Below, in pieces: positions 18,523 to 25,863 of a stretch of DNA of 64,000 bases. Both the position numbers and the translations under genes were made by a program. The stretch spans positions 1,210,501-1,274,500 of the forward strand of contig NC_011899.1 in assembly GCF_000020485.1 (NCBI RefSeq), given 5' to 3'. Every line of letters starts with the position of its first letter. Position 1 is the stretch's first letter. The notes under the pieces were generated by a model that was not told where the DNA came from, did no database searches, and was given only the letters and a program-made list of their open reading frames with translations. The stretch comes from Halothermothrix orenii H 168. GTDB lineage: Bacteria; Bacillota; Halanaerobiia; Halanaerobiales; Halothermotrichaceae.

Positions 18523-19362
18523 TTAAAAACTAACCAGTATTCCCCCAAGGTCTGCATAACCTGAAATGGTTGGACCCATGGGAGTAATTATAATATCTTT
18601 AAAATTATATTGTTTCTGAATCTCTTCTTTTAAATTAAGGGCTTTATCATAACAGTTGCAATGGGCTATTCCCAGTATTTTATCCTGAAAATTGGTACCA
18701 TACTGACCGATAATATTTAAAATTCTTTTCATGGCCCTCTTTGAACCCCTTGTTTTACTATAAATATCAATTTTACCCTTATCATTTTTTCCCATGATAA
18801 ACTTAATATTAAGGGCAGAAACTATTCTACCCAGAATTCGGTTTATACGGCCACTTTTCATTAGATTATCCAGCCTGTCAAGTATAAAAAAGGTTTTTAA
18901 ATTCTTTATATAATTCTCAGTTGTCTCTATAATTTCGTTAAATGAAACATCGTTATTAATTAATTCATTTATTTTTAAAACAACTAACCCCTGCCCGACA
19001 GAAGCATTTAAAGAATCAAATATATGTACTGCCCTGTCCTTAACATCATCAAGTAACATTTTCCTGGCCAGCAGTGCGTTATTATAACTACTGCTCAATG
19101 AGGAAGATACTGTTACCACAAAAGAATTTTCAGCATCACTTAATTCATTTAGGAATTTTACCGGGGATGGACTGGCTGATGTTGTATGACTACTTGAGGA
19201 TTTGAGCTTTTTATAAAAAGTCTCAAGACTTATGTCCCTTCTATCTTCATATTGTTCACCATCTACAGTTAAATTCATAGGTACAATACTAACATTTTTA
19301 AGCTTTTTTAATAAATTGTCTGGTAGATCACAGCAACTATCTGTTATTATTTTATTCTTCAT
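18523..19362 (-). CDS. DegV family fatty-acid-binding protein
   Basis: 279 residues, the normal DegV length. The N-terminal lobe begins IITDSCCDLPDNLLKKL and contains TTSASPSPVKF, where Ser/Thr residues hold the fatty-acid carboxylate; VTVSSSLSSSYNNAL and DSLNASVGQGL follow, and the end HCNCYDKALNL...GPTISGYADLGGILVSF completes the fold. FakB-type members present exogenous fatty acids to the FakA kinase; no fakA is nearby. Ribosome site AAGGAGG precedes the ATG. Convergent with the DUF255 gene over 44 bases without an obvious terminator. Confidence 0.92.
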   Translation of the reverse strand: MKNKIITDSCCDLPDNLLKKLKNVSIVPMNLTVDGEQYEDRRDISLETFYKKLKSSSSHTTSASPSPVKFLNELSDAENSFVVTVSSSLSSSYNNALLARKMLLDDVKDRAVHIFDSLNASVGQGLVVLKINELINNDVSFNEIIETTENYIKNLKTFFILDRLDNLMKSGRINRILGRIVSALNIKFIMGKNDKGKIDIYSKTRGSKRAMKRILNIIGQYGTNFQDKILGIAHCNCYDKALNLKEEIQKQYNFKDIIITPMGPTISGYADLGGILVSF

Positions 19363-19512
19363 TTTAAACCTCCTTAACGGGTATAATTTTAGTTTATTAA
19401 TATCTTTCTCCTAAATAATTTAAAATCCTTTTTTTTTACTGTATAATAATACTGTTACTATTTGTTTAGAAATAATTTCGTTTATAATATTTTTATAAGG
19501 AGTTGAACAGAT

Positions 19513-20454
19513 ATGAGTAACATGTTTGTTTTAAAATGTTTGACAATACTACTGACAACAGGCATCTTAATGATTTTACCCTCACCAGATGTTTTAGCAG
19601 AAAAAAGGATTGATTATAAGTCCAGAGATAGCTGGAATGATATCCTTAACCATGAAGATACCGTAAATTACCCGGTTATATTTATTCATGGTATTGGTGG
19701 CAAACTATCATTCTGGGAAAAGACAATAAAAACCATGGTCGGTTCAAATTATTATGAAATGAGATATATAAAAAACAATAAAGTATACCATAATTATTAC
19801 GGTGAAGAGCCAGAGAGATGGGTCTGGAATATTTCATATTATACTTTAAATGGTGTTAAAGAAACTATTTATGGTGATTTAAATCTCTATGCCAGAAGGT
19901 TACATAAAATGATTGAAATAATTAAAGAAATTACCGGCAAAGACAAGGTAATAATAGTTGCCCACAGTATGGGAGGCCTTGTTGCCAGAAAATATATGAC
20001 CACTAATAACAAATGCTGGGAGTCAGTTTATAAAATCTTAACTGTAGGAACCCCTAATGAAGGTGTAGAAGTCTCTGTGGGGATCGTGGGACAACTAAGG
20101 GATTTAAAAAAAGGTAGTTCATTTATAAATAATTTGAACAGAGACTGGGTTAAAATGAAAAAACATCATGAAAAATGGGGTATTGTTGCCGGAATTAAAA
20201 ATAATTCCTTTTTAATTGATTATAATTTTAACCCCAGGGCAACCGATGCAGCTGGCCCCGGCTTTGTAACCGTTTCTTCAGCTATTCCCTTTGGGGAGTG
20301 GGAAGGGGCATTCAGGACAGGAGTTGGTAAAGAAGCATATAACACCCCTCATTTTGGTTTCAGGATTCTGGTTGAAGCCAGTCATATGGATTTATTGTAC
20401 CACCGGGGAACATTTATGGGAATACACTGGGCTCTAATGAAAAATGACAGGTAA
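19513..20454 (+). CDS. Exported lipase/esterase of the alpha/beta hydrolase fold
   Basis: 313 residues with a signal peptide ending about residue 30 (SPDVLAEKR). The lid and oxyanion segment VIFIHGIGGKLSFWEK is followed by the nucleophile elbow VAHSMGGLVARKY (Ser near residue 156). A late Asp/His pair is likely in NPRATDAAGPG and SHMDLLYHRG. This matches the extracellular lipase/PGAP1-like group. Substrate length preference is unknown. The gene has its own ribosome site and is flanked by divergent and unrelated genes. Confidence 0.85.
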   Translation: MSNMFVLKCLTILLTTGILMILPSPDVLAEKRIDYKSRDSWNDILNHEDTVNYPVIFIHGIGGKLSFWEKTIKTMVGSNYYEMRYIKNNKVYHNYYGEEPERWVWNISYYTLNGVKETIYGDLNLYARRLHKMIEIIKEITGKDKVIIVAHSMGGLVARKYMTTNNKCWESVYKILTVGTPNEGVEVSVGIVGQLRDLKKGSSFINNLNRDWVKMKKHHEKWGIVAGIKNNSFLIDYNFNPRATDAAGPGFVTVSSAIPFGEWEGAFRTGVGKEAYNTPHFGFRILVEASHMDLLYHRGTFMGIHWALMKNDR

Positions 20455-20621
20455 TTTGAATTAAGTTAAAACAACTGGTATAATTTACATGGTTATAAGG
20501 ATACTAAAAAAGTAAGGTTAATTATTCCTGTTATTGAATAAGTAAATTACTGTTTGCATTTTTAATAAGTAAAATACCATTAACTACTTTACATCCCAAT
20601 AAAACTGGAGGGAATCATATT

Positions 20622-22367
20622 ATGCTATCTAAACAGGAGCTTAAAAAAAATTTAAAAAGTATTAATGGTAGAGGGTATAAGGCGTATAAGAAAATCCAGA
20701 ATAACTGGTATGATTTTGGAGAATATCAGCTGGGTATCCCCTATGTACAGGGTGATCCATATGCCCGGCCATCAAGTATATTAATAAAAATAAGTCAGGG
20801 ACAGGCCGGTTTTCCCGGATGGTTTTTTGATAATAAAATAAGGAGAATTGCTACAGCTGATTATTTAACAAGGGTTATAAGTAACAATATAAAGAAGTTT
20901 GTAAAAGGCAGACGTGGTTCTGGTAAAAGTGGTATTATTAATATTGCCAGAATTGGCCAGGAAGTTCTTGAAAGGACATCTGTAGAGTTTAATAAAGATT
21001 ATGTTGAAGTAAGGTTGAATATGGGGTTGCCGGCCCGGGGAAGACGAGTCCTGGGATTTGAAGCCATTGATATGTTTTTCAAGGAAGTTCCTGAGATTGC
21101 TACCAATAGTCTTTATTACACCAGACTAAACCAGGATAAACTCAAAAAACATGTACAGGTTGTAGAAGATCAGCATATTCTTAGAAAGAAGTTAAAAGAA
21201 AAAGGTCTGGTCGCTTTTATTGCTAACGATTCCATATTACCACGAAGGAGTGGAATAGATGAACGACCAATGAATGGTGAAAATGTTGTTCCCTTTACCT
21301 CTCCTTCTGAATATGAAGTTGAATTTGAACTCCCATACCATGGATTAATAAAGGGGATGGGAATAAAACAGGGTGTTACCTTAATAGTAGGTGGTGGCTA
21401 CCATGGAAAATCTACTTTGCTTAATGCCATTGAAAAAGGTGTTTACAACCATATTCCGGGGGACGGTCGGGAATATGTTGTAACCAGGGAAGATGCTGTA
21501 AAAATTAGAGCTGAAGATGGCAGGAGAATTGAAAGGGTTGATATTAGTCCCTTTATTAATAACCTTCCCCAGGGAGTAGATACCCGTAATTTTAGTACAG
21601 AAAATGCCAGTGGGAGTACATCACAGGCCGCCAATATTATTGAAGCCCTGGAAATTGGAACTGGTTTGTTATTAATTGATGAAGATACCTGCGCTACAAA
21701 TTTTATGATCAGGGATGCCAGGATGCAAAAACTTGTTGCCAGAGAAAAAGAACCCATCACCCCCTTTATTGATAAAGTAAAATGTTTATATACAGATTAT
21801 GATGTTTCTACGGTTATTGTTGTAGGTGGAGCTGGTGATTATTTTGATGTTGCTGATCATATTATATTGATGGATGAATATAGACCTTACGCGGTTACTG
21901 ACAGGGCTAAAAAAATAGCCAGGGAGTTACCTAGCAAACGTATTGCTGAAAACTCCCGGACATTTGGTAATATTTCTAAAAGGTACCCCGATCCTTCAAG
22001 TATCAACCCGAGGAAGGGTCGCAAGGTTAAAGTAAAGGCCCGGGGAAAAGAGACAATACAATTTGGTCGCGAAAATATTGATTTAGGCCTTCTGGAACAA
22101 CTGCTTAATCGTGAGCAGACCAAAACTATCGGTGATATAATAGTTTATGCTCTTAAAAATAACATAATTGATGGCAAGAGGTCAATAGGTGATATTCTGA
22201 ATATTATATTTAAGAATATGGAAAGAGAAGGTTTGGGTGTTATATCTCCATTTGGACACCCGGATGGTGATTATGTTAAACCAAGGCCCTTTGAAGTAGG
22301 TGCGGCCTTGAACAGATTAAGAGCCCTTGTCATAAAGAATATTAAATATGATAACCAGGAGAAGTAA
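20622..22367 (+). CDS. Predicted ATPase of the ABC class (PF09818/COG3044)
   Basis: 581 residues. A Walker A motif GGGYHGKSTLLNAIE lies near residue 260 and a Walker B-like LLLIDEDTCATNFM near residue 350; RSGIDERPM and SPFGHPDGDYVKPRPFEVGAALNR are typical of the family. There is no membrane segment and no transporter partner, so it is a soluble P-loop ATPase of unknown role. It ends before a terminator. Confidence 0.85.
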   Translation: MLSKQELKKNLKSINGRGYKAYKKIQNNWYDFGEYQLGIPYVQGDPYARPSSILIKISQGQAGFPGWFFDNKIRRIATADYLTRVISNNIKKFVKGRRGSGKSGIINIARIGQEVLERTSVEFNKDYVEVRLNMGLPARGRRVLGFEAIDMFFKEVPEIATNSLYYTRLNQDKLKKHVQVVEDQHILRKKLKEKGLVAFIANDSILPRRSGIDERPMNGENVVPFTSPSEYEVEFELPYHGLIKGMGIKQGVTLIVGGGYHGKSTLLNAIEKGVYNHIPGDGREYVVTREDAVKIRAEDGRRIERVDISPFINNLPQGVDTRNFSTENASGSTSQAANIIEALEIGTGLLLIDEDTCATNFMIRDARMQKLVAREKEPITPFIDKVKCLYTDYDVSTVIVVGGAGDYFDVADHIILMDEYRPYAVTDRAKKIARELPSKRIAENSRTFGNISKRYPDPSSINPRKGRKVKVKARGKETIQFGRENIDLGLLEQLLNREQTKTIGDIIVYALKNNIIDGKRSIGDILNIIFKNMEREGLGVISPFGHPDGDYVKPRPFEVGAALNRLRALVIKNIKYDNQEK

Positions 22368-22473
22368 AGTCTGCACTTGAACAGTATATATACCCTTTTA
22401 AATATGGGGGATAGGGCTCAATATAGTTTTGTATCTTTAAATGAATACTTGAAGATATTTTTTTAAGAATGTA

Positions 22474-22501
22474 AGCAGGGGAATTTTCCCTGCTTTTTTT
22501 A
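22474..22501 (+). terminator. Intrinsic terminator after the ABC-class ATPase
   Basis: AGCAGGG (22474-22480) pairs with CCCTGCT (22488-22494) over a 7-base loop, then TTTTTTATT. It isolates the ATPase gene from the small-protein cluster. Confidence 0.85.
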
Positions 22502-22538
22502 TTATATAAGAGAATAACATTTTGTATATGGGAAAATC

Positions 22539-22566
22539 ACATTACTGATATAGTTGACATATTATA
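22539..22566 (+). promoter_or_regulatory. Sporulation sigma-K-like promoter, unit 1 of the small-protein cluster
   Basis: AC (22539-22540, in TCACAT) and CATATTATA (22558-22566) are 17 bases apart. The -10 element ends 30 bases before the chosen ATG. Known sigma-K promoters have AC near -35 and CATAnnnTA at -10 with 16-17 bases between. The same arrangement recurs three more times in the cluster. Confidence 0.6.
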
Positions 22567-22596
22567 ATATAAAATATGTTAAAAGGAGTGACAGAG

Positions 22597-22767
22597 ATGG
22601 AAGGTAATAATAATGCCGGTGCTTTTGTTGCGAGTGTAATAAACCAAAAATCAGTAAATCAAAATGCTCAACAGGTATTGGTTGCAGTAGCTGCCCAGAT
22701 TCAGAAGGTCTATGAATCCCAGGTCGGTTTTTCTACCAATGATGAAATGGATAAAATTAAAATATAA
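22597..22767 (+). CDS. Small cluster protein, family A (copy A1)
   Basis: 56 residues. The upstream ATG 22576 precedes AAAGGAG, so ATG 22597 is chosen. It shares with A2 and A3 the core FVASVINQKSVNQNAQQVL and AAQIQKVYESQVGFSTN, rich in Gln/Asn and predicted helical, with an acidic-basic tail. No signal peptide, membrane segment or cysteine. I do not recognise the family. The 3' half is nearly identical in DNA to A2 (22696-22742 against 23347-23393), indicating recent duplication or conversion. It is followed by family-B gene B1 and a terminator. Confidence 0.75.
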   Translation: MEGNNNAGAFVASVINQKSVNQNAQQVLVAVAAQIQKVYESQVGFSTNDEMDKIKI

Positions 22768-22830
22768 AAAAAATTAGTTAAATAATAATATCAAAGAGAT
22801 ATGAAGAGATGTGAAAGGAGGCGTGATAAA

Positions 22831-23082
22831 TTGAAAGTAGGTTTTACTAAAGATAGTATTACGATAAATTCTAAAAAATTTGACCCTCTAAATATTTTGA
22901 TAGGTGACCATGGACTAGAATCTGATTTCTCTGAAGATGAAGTAAATCCCTTTGAGTTAATAGAAAAATTAGCTTCAGTAGCAGAACAAGAAAATAAAAT
23001 TGAAAAGCTAAAAGTTTTACAATCCATAGCTGAAGAAGATTCAAATAAACGACCACATCCGGGCTTTTCCAAAAGAGATTAA
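22831..23082 (+). CDS. Small cluster protein, family B (copy B1)
   Basis: 83 residues from TTG 22831, nine bases after AAAGGAGG (22814-22821); earlier codons overlap the ribosome site. The N-terminus KVGFTKDSITINSKK looks like a beta hairpin, followed by the family motif FDPLNILIGDHGLE and a helical acidic stretch NPFELIEKLASV. B2 (23505) and the gene at 24584 share this order. Function unknown; its pairing with A1 in one transcript suggests that the two products act together. Confidence 0.72.
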   Translation: MKVGFTKDSITINSKKFDPLNILIGDHGLESDFSEDEVNPFELIEKLASVAEQENKIEKLKVLQSIAEEDSNKRPHPGFSKRD

Positions 23083-23098
23083 TATTTAACATTTAATA

Positions 23099-23140
23099 AG
23101 GCCTCTTACGAATTAAGGGGCCTCATCTAATTTGTTTTTT
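23099..23140 (+). terminator. Terminator of cluster unit 1
   Basis: AGGCCTCTT (23099-23107) pairs with AAGGGGCCT (23115-23123) with one G-U pair, followed after a short gap by TTTGTTTTTT. Confidence 0.75.
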
Positions 23141-23173
23141 AATATAAAATATACTTCAAAAACTGTAATCCTC

Positions 23174-23201
23174 ACATAAATATGTAAAGGCACATATTAT
23201 A
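23174..23201 (+). promoter_or_regulatory. Sigma-K-like promoter, unit 2
   Basis: TCACAT (AC at 23174-23175) and CATATTATA (23193-23201), spacing 17, -10 ending 28 bases before GTG 23230. Both elements and spacing are identical to unit 1. Confidence 0.6.
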
Positions 23202-23229
23202 TAAAAAACAAGTAAAAGGGGTGAAAATA

Positions 23230-23418
23230 GTGACCAAAAAGAAATATTATCCCGGTAATTCTTCAGGTGATGTTTTTGTTGCCAGTGTAGTTAACCAAAA
23301 ATCCGTAAACCAGAATGCCCAGCAAGTATTGGTTACCATTGCAGCTCAGATTCAGAAGGTCTATGAATCCCAGGTCGGTTTTTCTACCAATGAAGAAATG
23401 GATAAAATAAAAATATAA
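23230..23418 (+). CDS. Small cluster protein, family A (copy A2)
   Basis: 62 residues from GTG 23230, eight bases after AAAGGGG; the GTG at 23221 lies inside the ribosome site. N-terminal extension MTKKKYYPGNSSG is basic and unlike A1; then the family core VFVASVVNQKSVNQNAQQVL and the same C-terminus. Followed by B2 and A3 before the next terminator. Confidence 0.75.
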   Translation: MTKKKYYPGNSSGDVFVASVVNQKSVNQNAQQVLVTIAAQIQKVYESQVGFSTNEEMDKIKI

Positions 23419-23504
23419 TTTGGTATTTTATGATAACTTTTGATACGTATTGATAATATTGATAATTATGTCTTAAAAGTTAATCAGGAAGGAGTAATGG
23501 AGAT

Positions 23505-23717
23505 ATGAAATTTAGTATGAAAAGGGAGGGTTTTTTTGTAAATCAAACTAAAATAGACCCATTAAATTTTAATATTGGAGGATATGGCATCGAATATAGA
23601 AATTTAGATAAAGATATTGATCCTGTCAGGACCCTTGAAAAATTCTCTTCAATAAGGAGACATAATAAAGATAAAATGGAACTATGGAAGTCCTTATCAT
23701 CCTTAATTAATGATTAA
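23505..23717 (+). CDS. Small cluster protein, family B (copy B2)
   Basis: 70 residues with AAGGAG upstream of ATG. It aligns with B1 through IDPLNFNIGGYGIEY and DPVRTLEKFSSI but is more basic at the N-terminus (MKFSMKREGFF). Unknown function; lies between A2 and A3 in one transcript. Confidence 0.72.
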   Translation: MKFSMKREGFFVNQTKIDPLNFNIGGYGIEYRNLDKDIDPVRTLEKFSSIRRHNKDKMELWKSLSSLIND

Positions 23718-23753
23718 TTAATTAAATGAATAATTAAAAAGGAGGTTTAGTCG

Positions 23754-23909
23754 ATGTCTGATTCTTTTGTAGCCAGTGTAGTTAACCAAAAATCAGTCAA
23801 TCAAAATGAACAGCAGGTGTTAGTAACTGTAGCAGCCCAGATACAAAAGGTTTATGAAAGTCAGGTTGGTTTTTCAACAAATCAGGAAGAAGATAAAGTA
23901 TATTCTTAA
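23754..23909 (+). CDS. Small cluster protein, family A (copy A3)
   Basis: 51 residues, MSDSFVASVVNQKSVNQNEQ then QQVLVTVAAQIQKVYESQVG, ending EEDKVYS. AAAAGGAGG lies 9 bases upstream. It lacks the N-terminal tail of A2 and so shows the minimal conserved unit of the family. Its stop is 18 bases before the terminator hairpin. Confidence 0.75.
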   Translation: MSDSFVASVVNQKSVNQNEQQVLVTVAAQIQKVYESQVGFSTNQEEDKVYS

Positions 23910-23927
23910 GTAAAAGAAGTTAAATCC

Positions 23928-23958
23928 GGGTCTCAATAGAGACCCTTTATTTTTTTAT
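23928..23958 (+). terminator. Terminator of cluster unit 2
   Basis: GGGTCTC (23928-23934), loop AATA, GAGACCC (23939-23945), then TTTATTTTTTT. Confidence 0.88.
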
Positions 23959-23969
23959 TATAACTATTT

Positions 23970-23996
23970 ACAAAACTTTTGCATATACATATTATA
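23970..23996 (+). promoter_or_regulatory. Sigma-K-like promoter, unit 3
   Basis: AC (23970-23971) and CATATTATA (23988-23996) with 16 bases between; -10 ends 36 bases before ATG 24033. An alternative sigma-A reading TTTACA-N17-TATTAT (23967-23995) overlaps it and cannot be excluded. Confidence 0.5.
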
Positions 23997-24032
23997 AGAA
24001 AAGTATTTTTATTATAATGGGGGGGTTTTCAT

Positions 24033-24284
24033 ATGTCAGAAAAAGGTATAAATGAAAAAAGACAGGATAATAATGAGCAACTTGAAACTGCAAATACCCC
24101 TGGTCTTAACAATGATAAGACAGAAACAAATATGGAAGCCAGCATTGTCGATCAACTTAATACAAATCAACAATCAAATATGGCCCTGAGTTCCCTTTCT
24201 GTAATTGACCAATCTTCCTCCACTATTAAAATAAATATAGTTCAGAATGAGGAGGGTGAAGATTATGGAGAAGGAGCAGAATAA
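24033..24284 (+). CDS. Small cluster protein, acidic, possible distant family A
   Basis: 83 residues after GGGGGGG; hydrophilic N-terminus (MSEKGINEKRQDNNEQLE), then MEASIVDQLNTNQQSNMAL, which resembles the ASVVNQ...NQ...QQVL core of family A in spacing, then SSSTIKINIVQNEEG. No signal or membrane segment. The next gene starts 20 bases before its stop, suggesting translational coupling. The relation to family A is a guess from the N/Q pattern. Confidence 0.65.
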   Translation: MSEKGINEKRQDNNEQLETANTPGLNNDKTETNMEASIVDQLNTNQQSNMALSSLSVIDQSSSTIKINIVQNEEGEDYGEGAE

Positions 24285-24567
24285 CAGCTGGCTGGTTATT
24301 AAAACAAAGAGTAAAAATGTCATAATACCTTCTGAAATAAAGATAAATAAAGATGGTCATGTATATATAAATGGCAAACCATATGATGAAAGTCAAAAAG
24401 AGTTTAGAAATTTAAGTATAAATGTAGATGTTCATGAAAAGGTTAATACCGGTGAAGAAACCAAAAAATTAATTGAAGCTGCCAGGAAAGCAAAAAGAGG
24501 GGAAACTAAAGTAATTAAGGATATTAAAGATGACGATAAAAAAGAACAAACCAGTGTTAAATTTTAG
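24265..24567 (+). CDS. Small cluster protein, basic, unknown
   Basis: 100 residues from ATG 24265 (ATG 24247 precedes the GAGGAGGG and is rejected). A beta-like N-terminus (SWLVIKTKSKNVIIPSEIKI, DGHVYINGKPYD) is followed by a charged helical tail ending KDDDKKEQTSVKF. Unrecognised. Overlaps the gene before it by 20 bases and precedes the family-B-like gene by 16 bases. Confidence 0.65.
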   Translation: MEKEQNNSWLVIKTKSKNVIIPSEIKINKDGHVYINGKPYDESQKEFRNLSINVDVHEKVNTGEETKKLIEAARKAKRGETKVIKDIKDDDKKEQTSVKF

Positions 24568-24583
24568 TAGGGAGGTTAATTTC

Positions 24584-24823
24584 ATGACTGAAGAAAAAAA
24601 GAAAGAAGTAAGTGAACCCAGAAATAGATTTTTTGTTTCAAATAAAGACAATTCTATGTATATTGAAACAAAATCCATGGAAATACAAATTAACAGTGAT
24701 TTCAATCAAAATATAAATCCTCTCGAATTAATAAACAAATTATATTCTATTAAAAATAAGGATCTTTCTTTAGATGAGAAACAGCAGTTAGTAAATACAG
24801 CTATAAAAAAATACCTCAAATAG
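24584..24823 (+). CDS. Small cluster protein, family B-like
   Basis: 79 residues from ATG 24584, behind AGGGAGG. NRFFVSNKDNSMYIETKSME is a beta-like start and NPLELINKLYSIKNKDLSLD matches NPFELIEKLASV of B1 in position and sequence. So unit 3 repeats the A/B theme in diverged form. No known domain. Confidence 0.68.
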   Translation: MTEEKKKEVSEPRNRFFVSNKDNSMYIETKSMEIQINSDFNQNINPLELINKLYSIKNKDLSLDEKQQLVNTAIKKYLK

Positions 24824-24835
24824 TGGAGTGTGATT

Positions 24836-25108
24836 GTGTTGTCTGTAAAGAAGAAACTTTCTTTAAATCTTTCCAATCAGGCTAATTTCAGTGGGGTTTT
24901 CAAGACTGATCTTTTTCAGGTGAATTATGTATTTGTTATAGGACTTGATTATTTAAATAAAAATATTCATCATGATAAGAAGAAAATACCATTAACTTTT
25001 AAATTTAATAAAAATAATGAACTGGAAATAGAAGGGATAAACGGGACAATCAATGATGACAGTATAAAAATTTATACTGATAGAAAAGTCACAGAAAGCC
25101 AGGACTGA
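24836..25108 (+). CDS. Small cluster protein, unknown, related to the next gene
   Basis: 90 residues from GTG 24836, seven bases after TGGAG; GTG 24830 is the alternative. Beta-rich: SLNLSNQANFSGVFKTDLFQ, YVFVIGLDYLNKNI, IPLTFKFNKNNELEIEG. The NQAN segment followed by a hydrophobic strand and a K/N-rich strand is also present in the next gene (ALNQANVVNTSN, SLIILIDPYQIEKI), so the two appear to be distant paralogs. Confidence 0.62.
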   Translation: MLSVKKKLSLNLSNQANFSGVFKTDLFQVNYVFVIGLDYLNKNIHHDKKKIPLTFKFNKNNELEIEGINGTINDDSIKIYTDRKVTESQD

Positions 25109-25147
25109 TTTAATTTTTAAGGGAACAGCTTGAAGGGAGGGGCAAAA

Positions 25148-25569
25148 TTGGAAAACTCTAACCAGAATGATAAAAACAATAACATTAATAAAGAAGAACA
25201 AAGAAAAAAAAATAATAATGAAGAAAACAATAAATCGTTTTCTGATAGCATACAGGAGTATAGCAATGAAAAAATTAGTGAAGAGGTTACCAGTAATGAT
25301 AATGCTAAAGATAAGATATATAACTTTCTTATTAATGCCCTCAACCAGGCAAATGTAGTTAATACGAGTAATAGTTCATTTTCCCAGATAAATTCGCTAA
25401 TTATACTAATAGATCCTTATCAAATTGAAAAAATTAATTTTGGAAAAAATATAATTTTAACATTAAAATTGACAACAATAAAGTCATAATTAATAACGAT
25501 AAATATGAAATAAAGGAAGTATACCCAGGTATCAAGATCTTTGGAATTATTAAAGAAAAAGATAATTAA
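25148..25569 (+). CDS. Small cluster protein, reading frame broken or recoded at an A-run
   Basis: Starts TTG 25148 behind GGGAGGGG. The first frame ends at 25487-25489 (NIILTLKLTTIKS). From 25444-25450, GG A AAA AAT, a -1 shift (or one more A) continues for about 40 codons as YNFNIKIDNNKVIINNDKYE then IKEVYPGIKIFG to the stop at 25567-25569, which resembles the end of the preceding gene. The heptamer fits the X XXY YYZ slippery pattern in the right phase, so programmed frameshifting is possible; a lost A in the run is the simpler reading. The N-terminus is Asn/Lys/Glu-rich. Confidence 0.6.
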
Positions 25570-25747
25570 GAAATAATATATATATATTTTAAAGCATGAT
25601 GAAAAAATTATTAAGAACAATTAAAAGAACAATTTTTAAGCTACATATTGCAATATACATGGTACAAATTATAATAGAAAATATATTAATATGATTTATA
25701 CTTAACTTAAAAATCTTTGGTTAAAAATTTTCGCAAAACAATTCATT

Positions 25748-25799
25748 AAATTATATAGAAAAAATAATTGTAAAAATTATATAGAAAAAATAATTGTAA
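25748..25799 (+). repeat. Perfect 26-base tandem repeat, two copies
   Basis: The unit beginning AAATTATATAG and ending AATTGTAA occupies 25748-25773 and 25774-25799 without mismatch. It lies directly upstream of the promoter of the coiled-coil gene. Nothing else was recognised in the intergenic stretch 25570-25802. Confidence 0.85.
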
Positions 25800-25802
25800 G
25801 TC

Positions 25803-25830
25803 ACAAAATAATTTCTTATGTCATATATTG
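25803..25830 (+). promoter_or_regulatory. Sigma-K-like promoter of the coiled-coil gene (unit 4)
   Basis: TCAC (AC at 25803-25804) and CATATATTG (25822-25830), spacing 17, -10 ending 33 bases before ATG 25864. The -10 deviates at the last base (CATAnnnTG). Confidence 0.5.
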
Positions 25831-25863
25831 TAATAAATATAATTAAGGAGGTTGTTAAACAAT

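Noticed and set aside
22597-23909. Family A as R-body (RebB) proteins
   Set aside because: The short N/Q-rich helices are only loosely similar; the RebB pattern of tandem VTQ-N segments was not found. Kept only as a distant idea.
25596-25694. 32-codon frame starting ATG-ATG (MMKKLLRTIKRTIFKL), basic and hydrophobic
   Set aside because: No ribosome site (only TAAAGC), lies in AT-rich intergenic DNA and has no homology that I recognise; a cationic peptide cannot be excluded.
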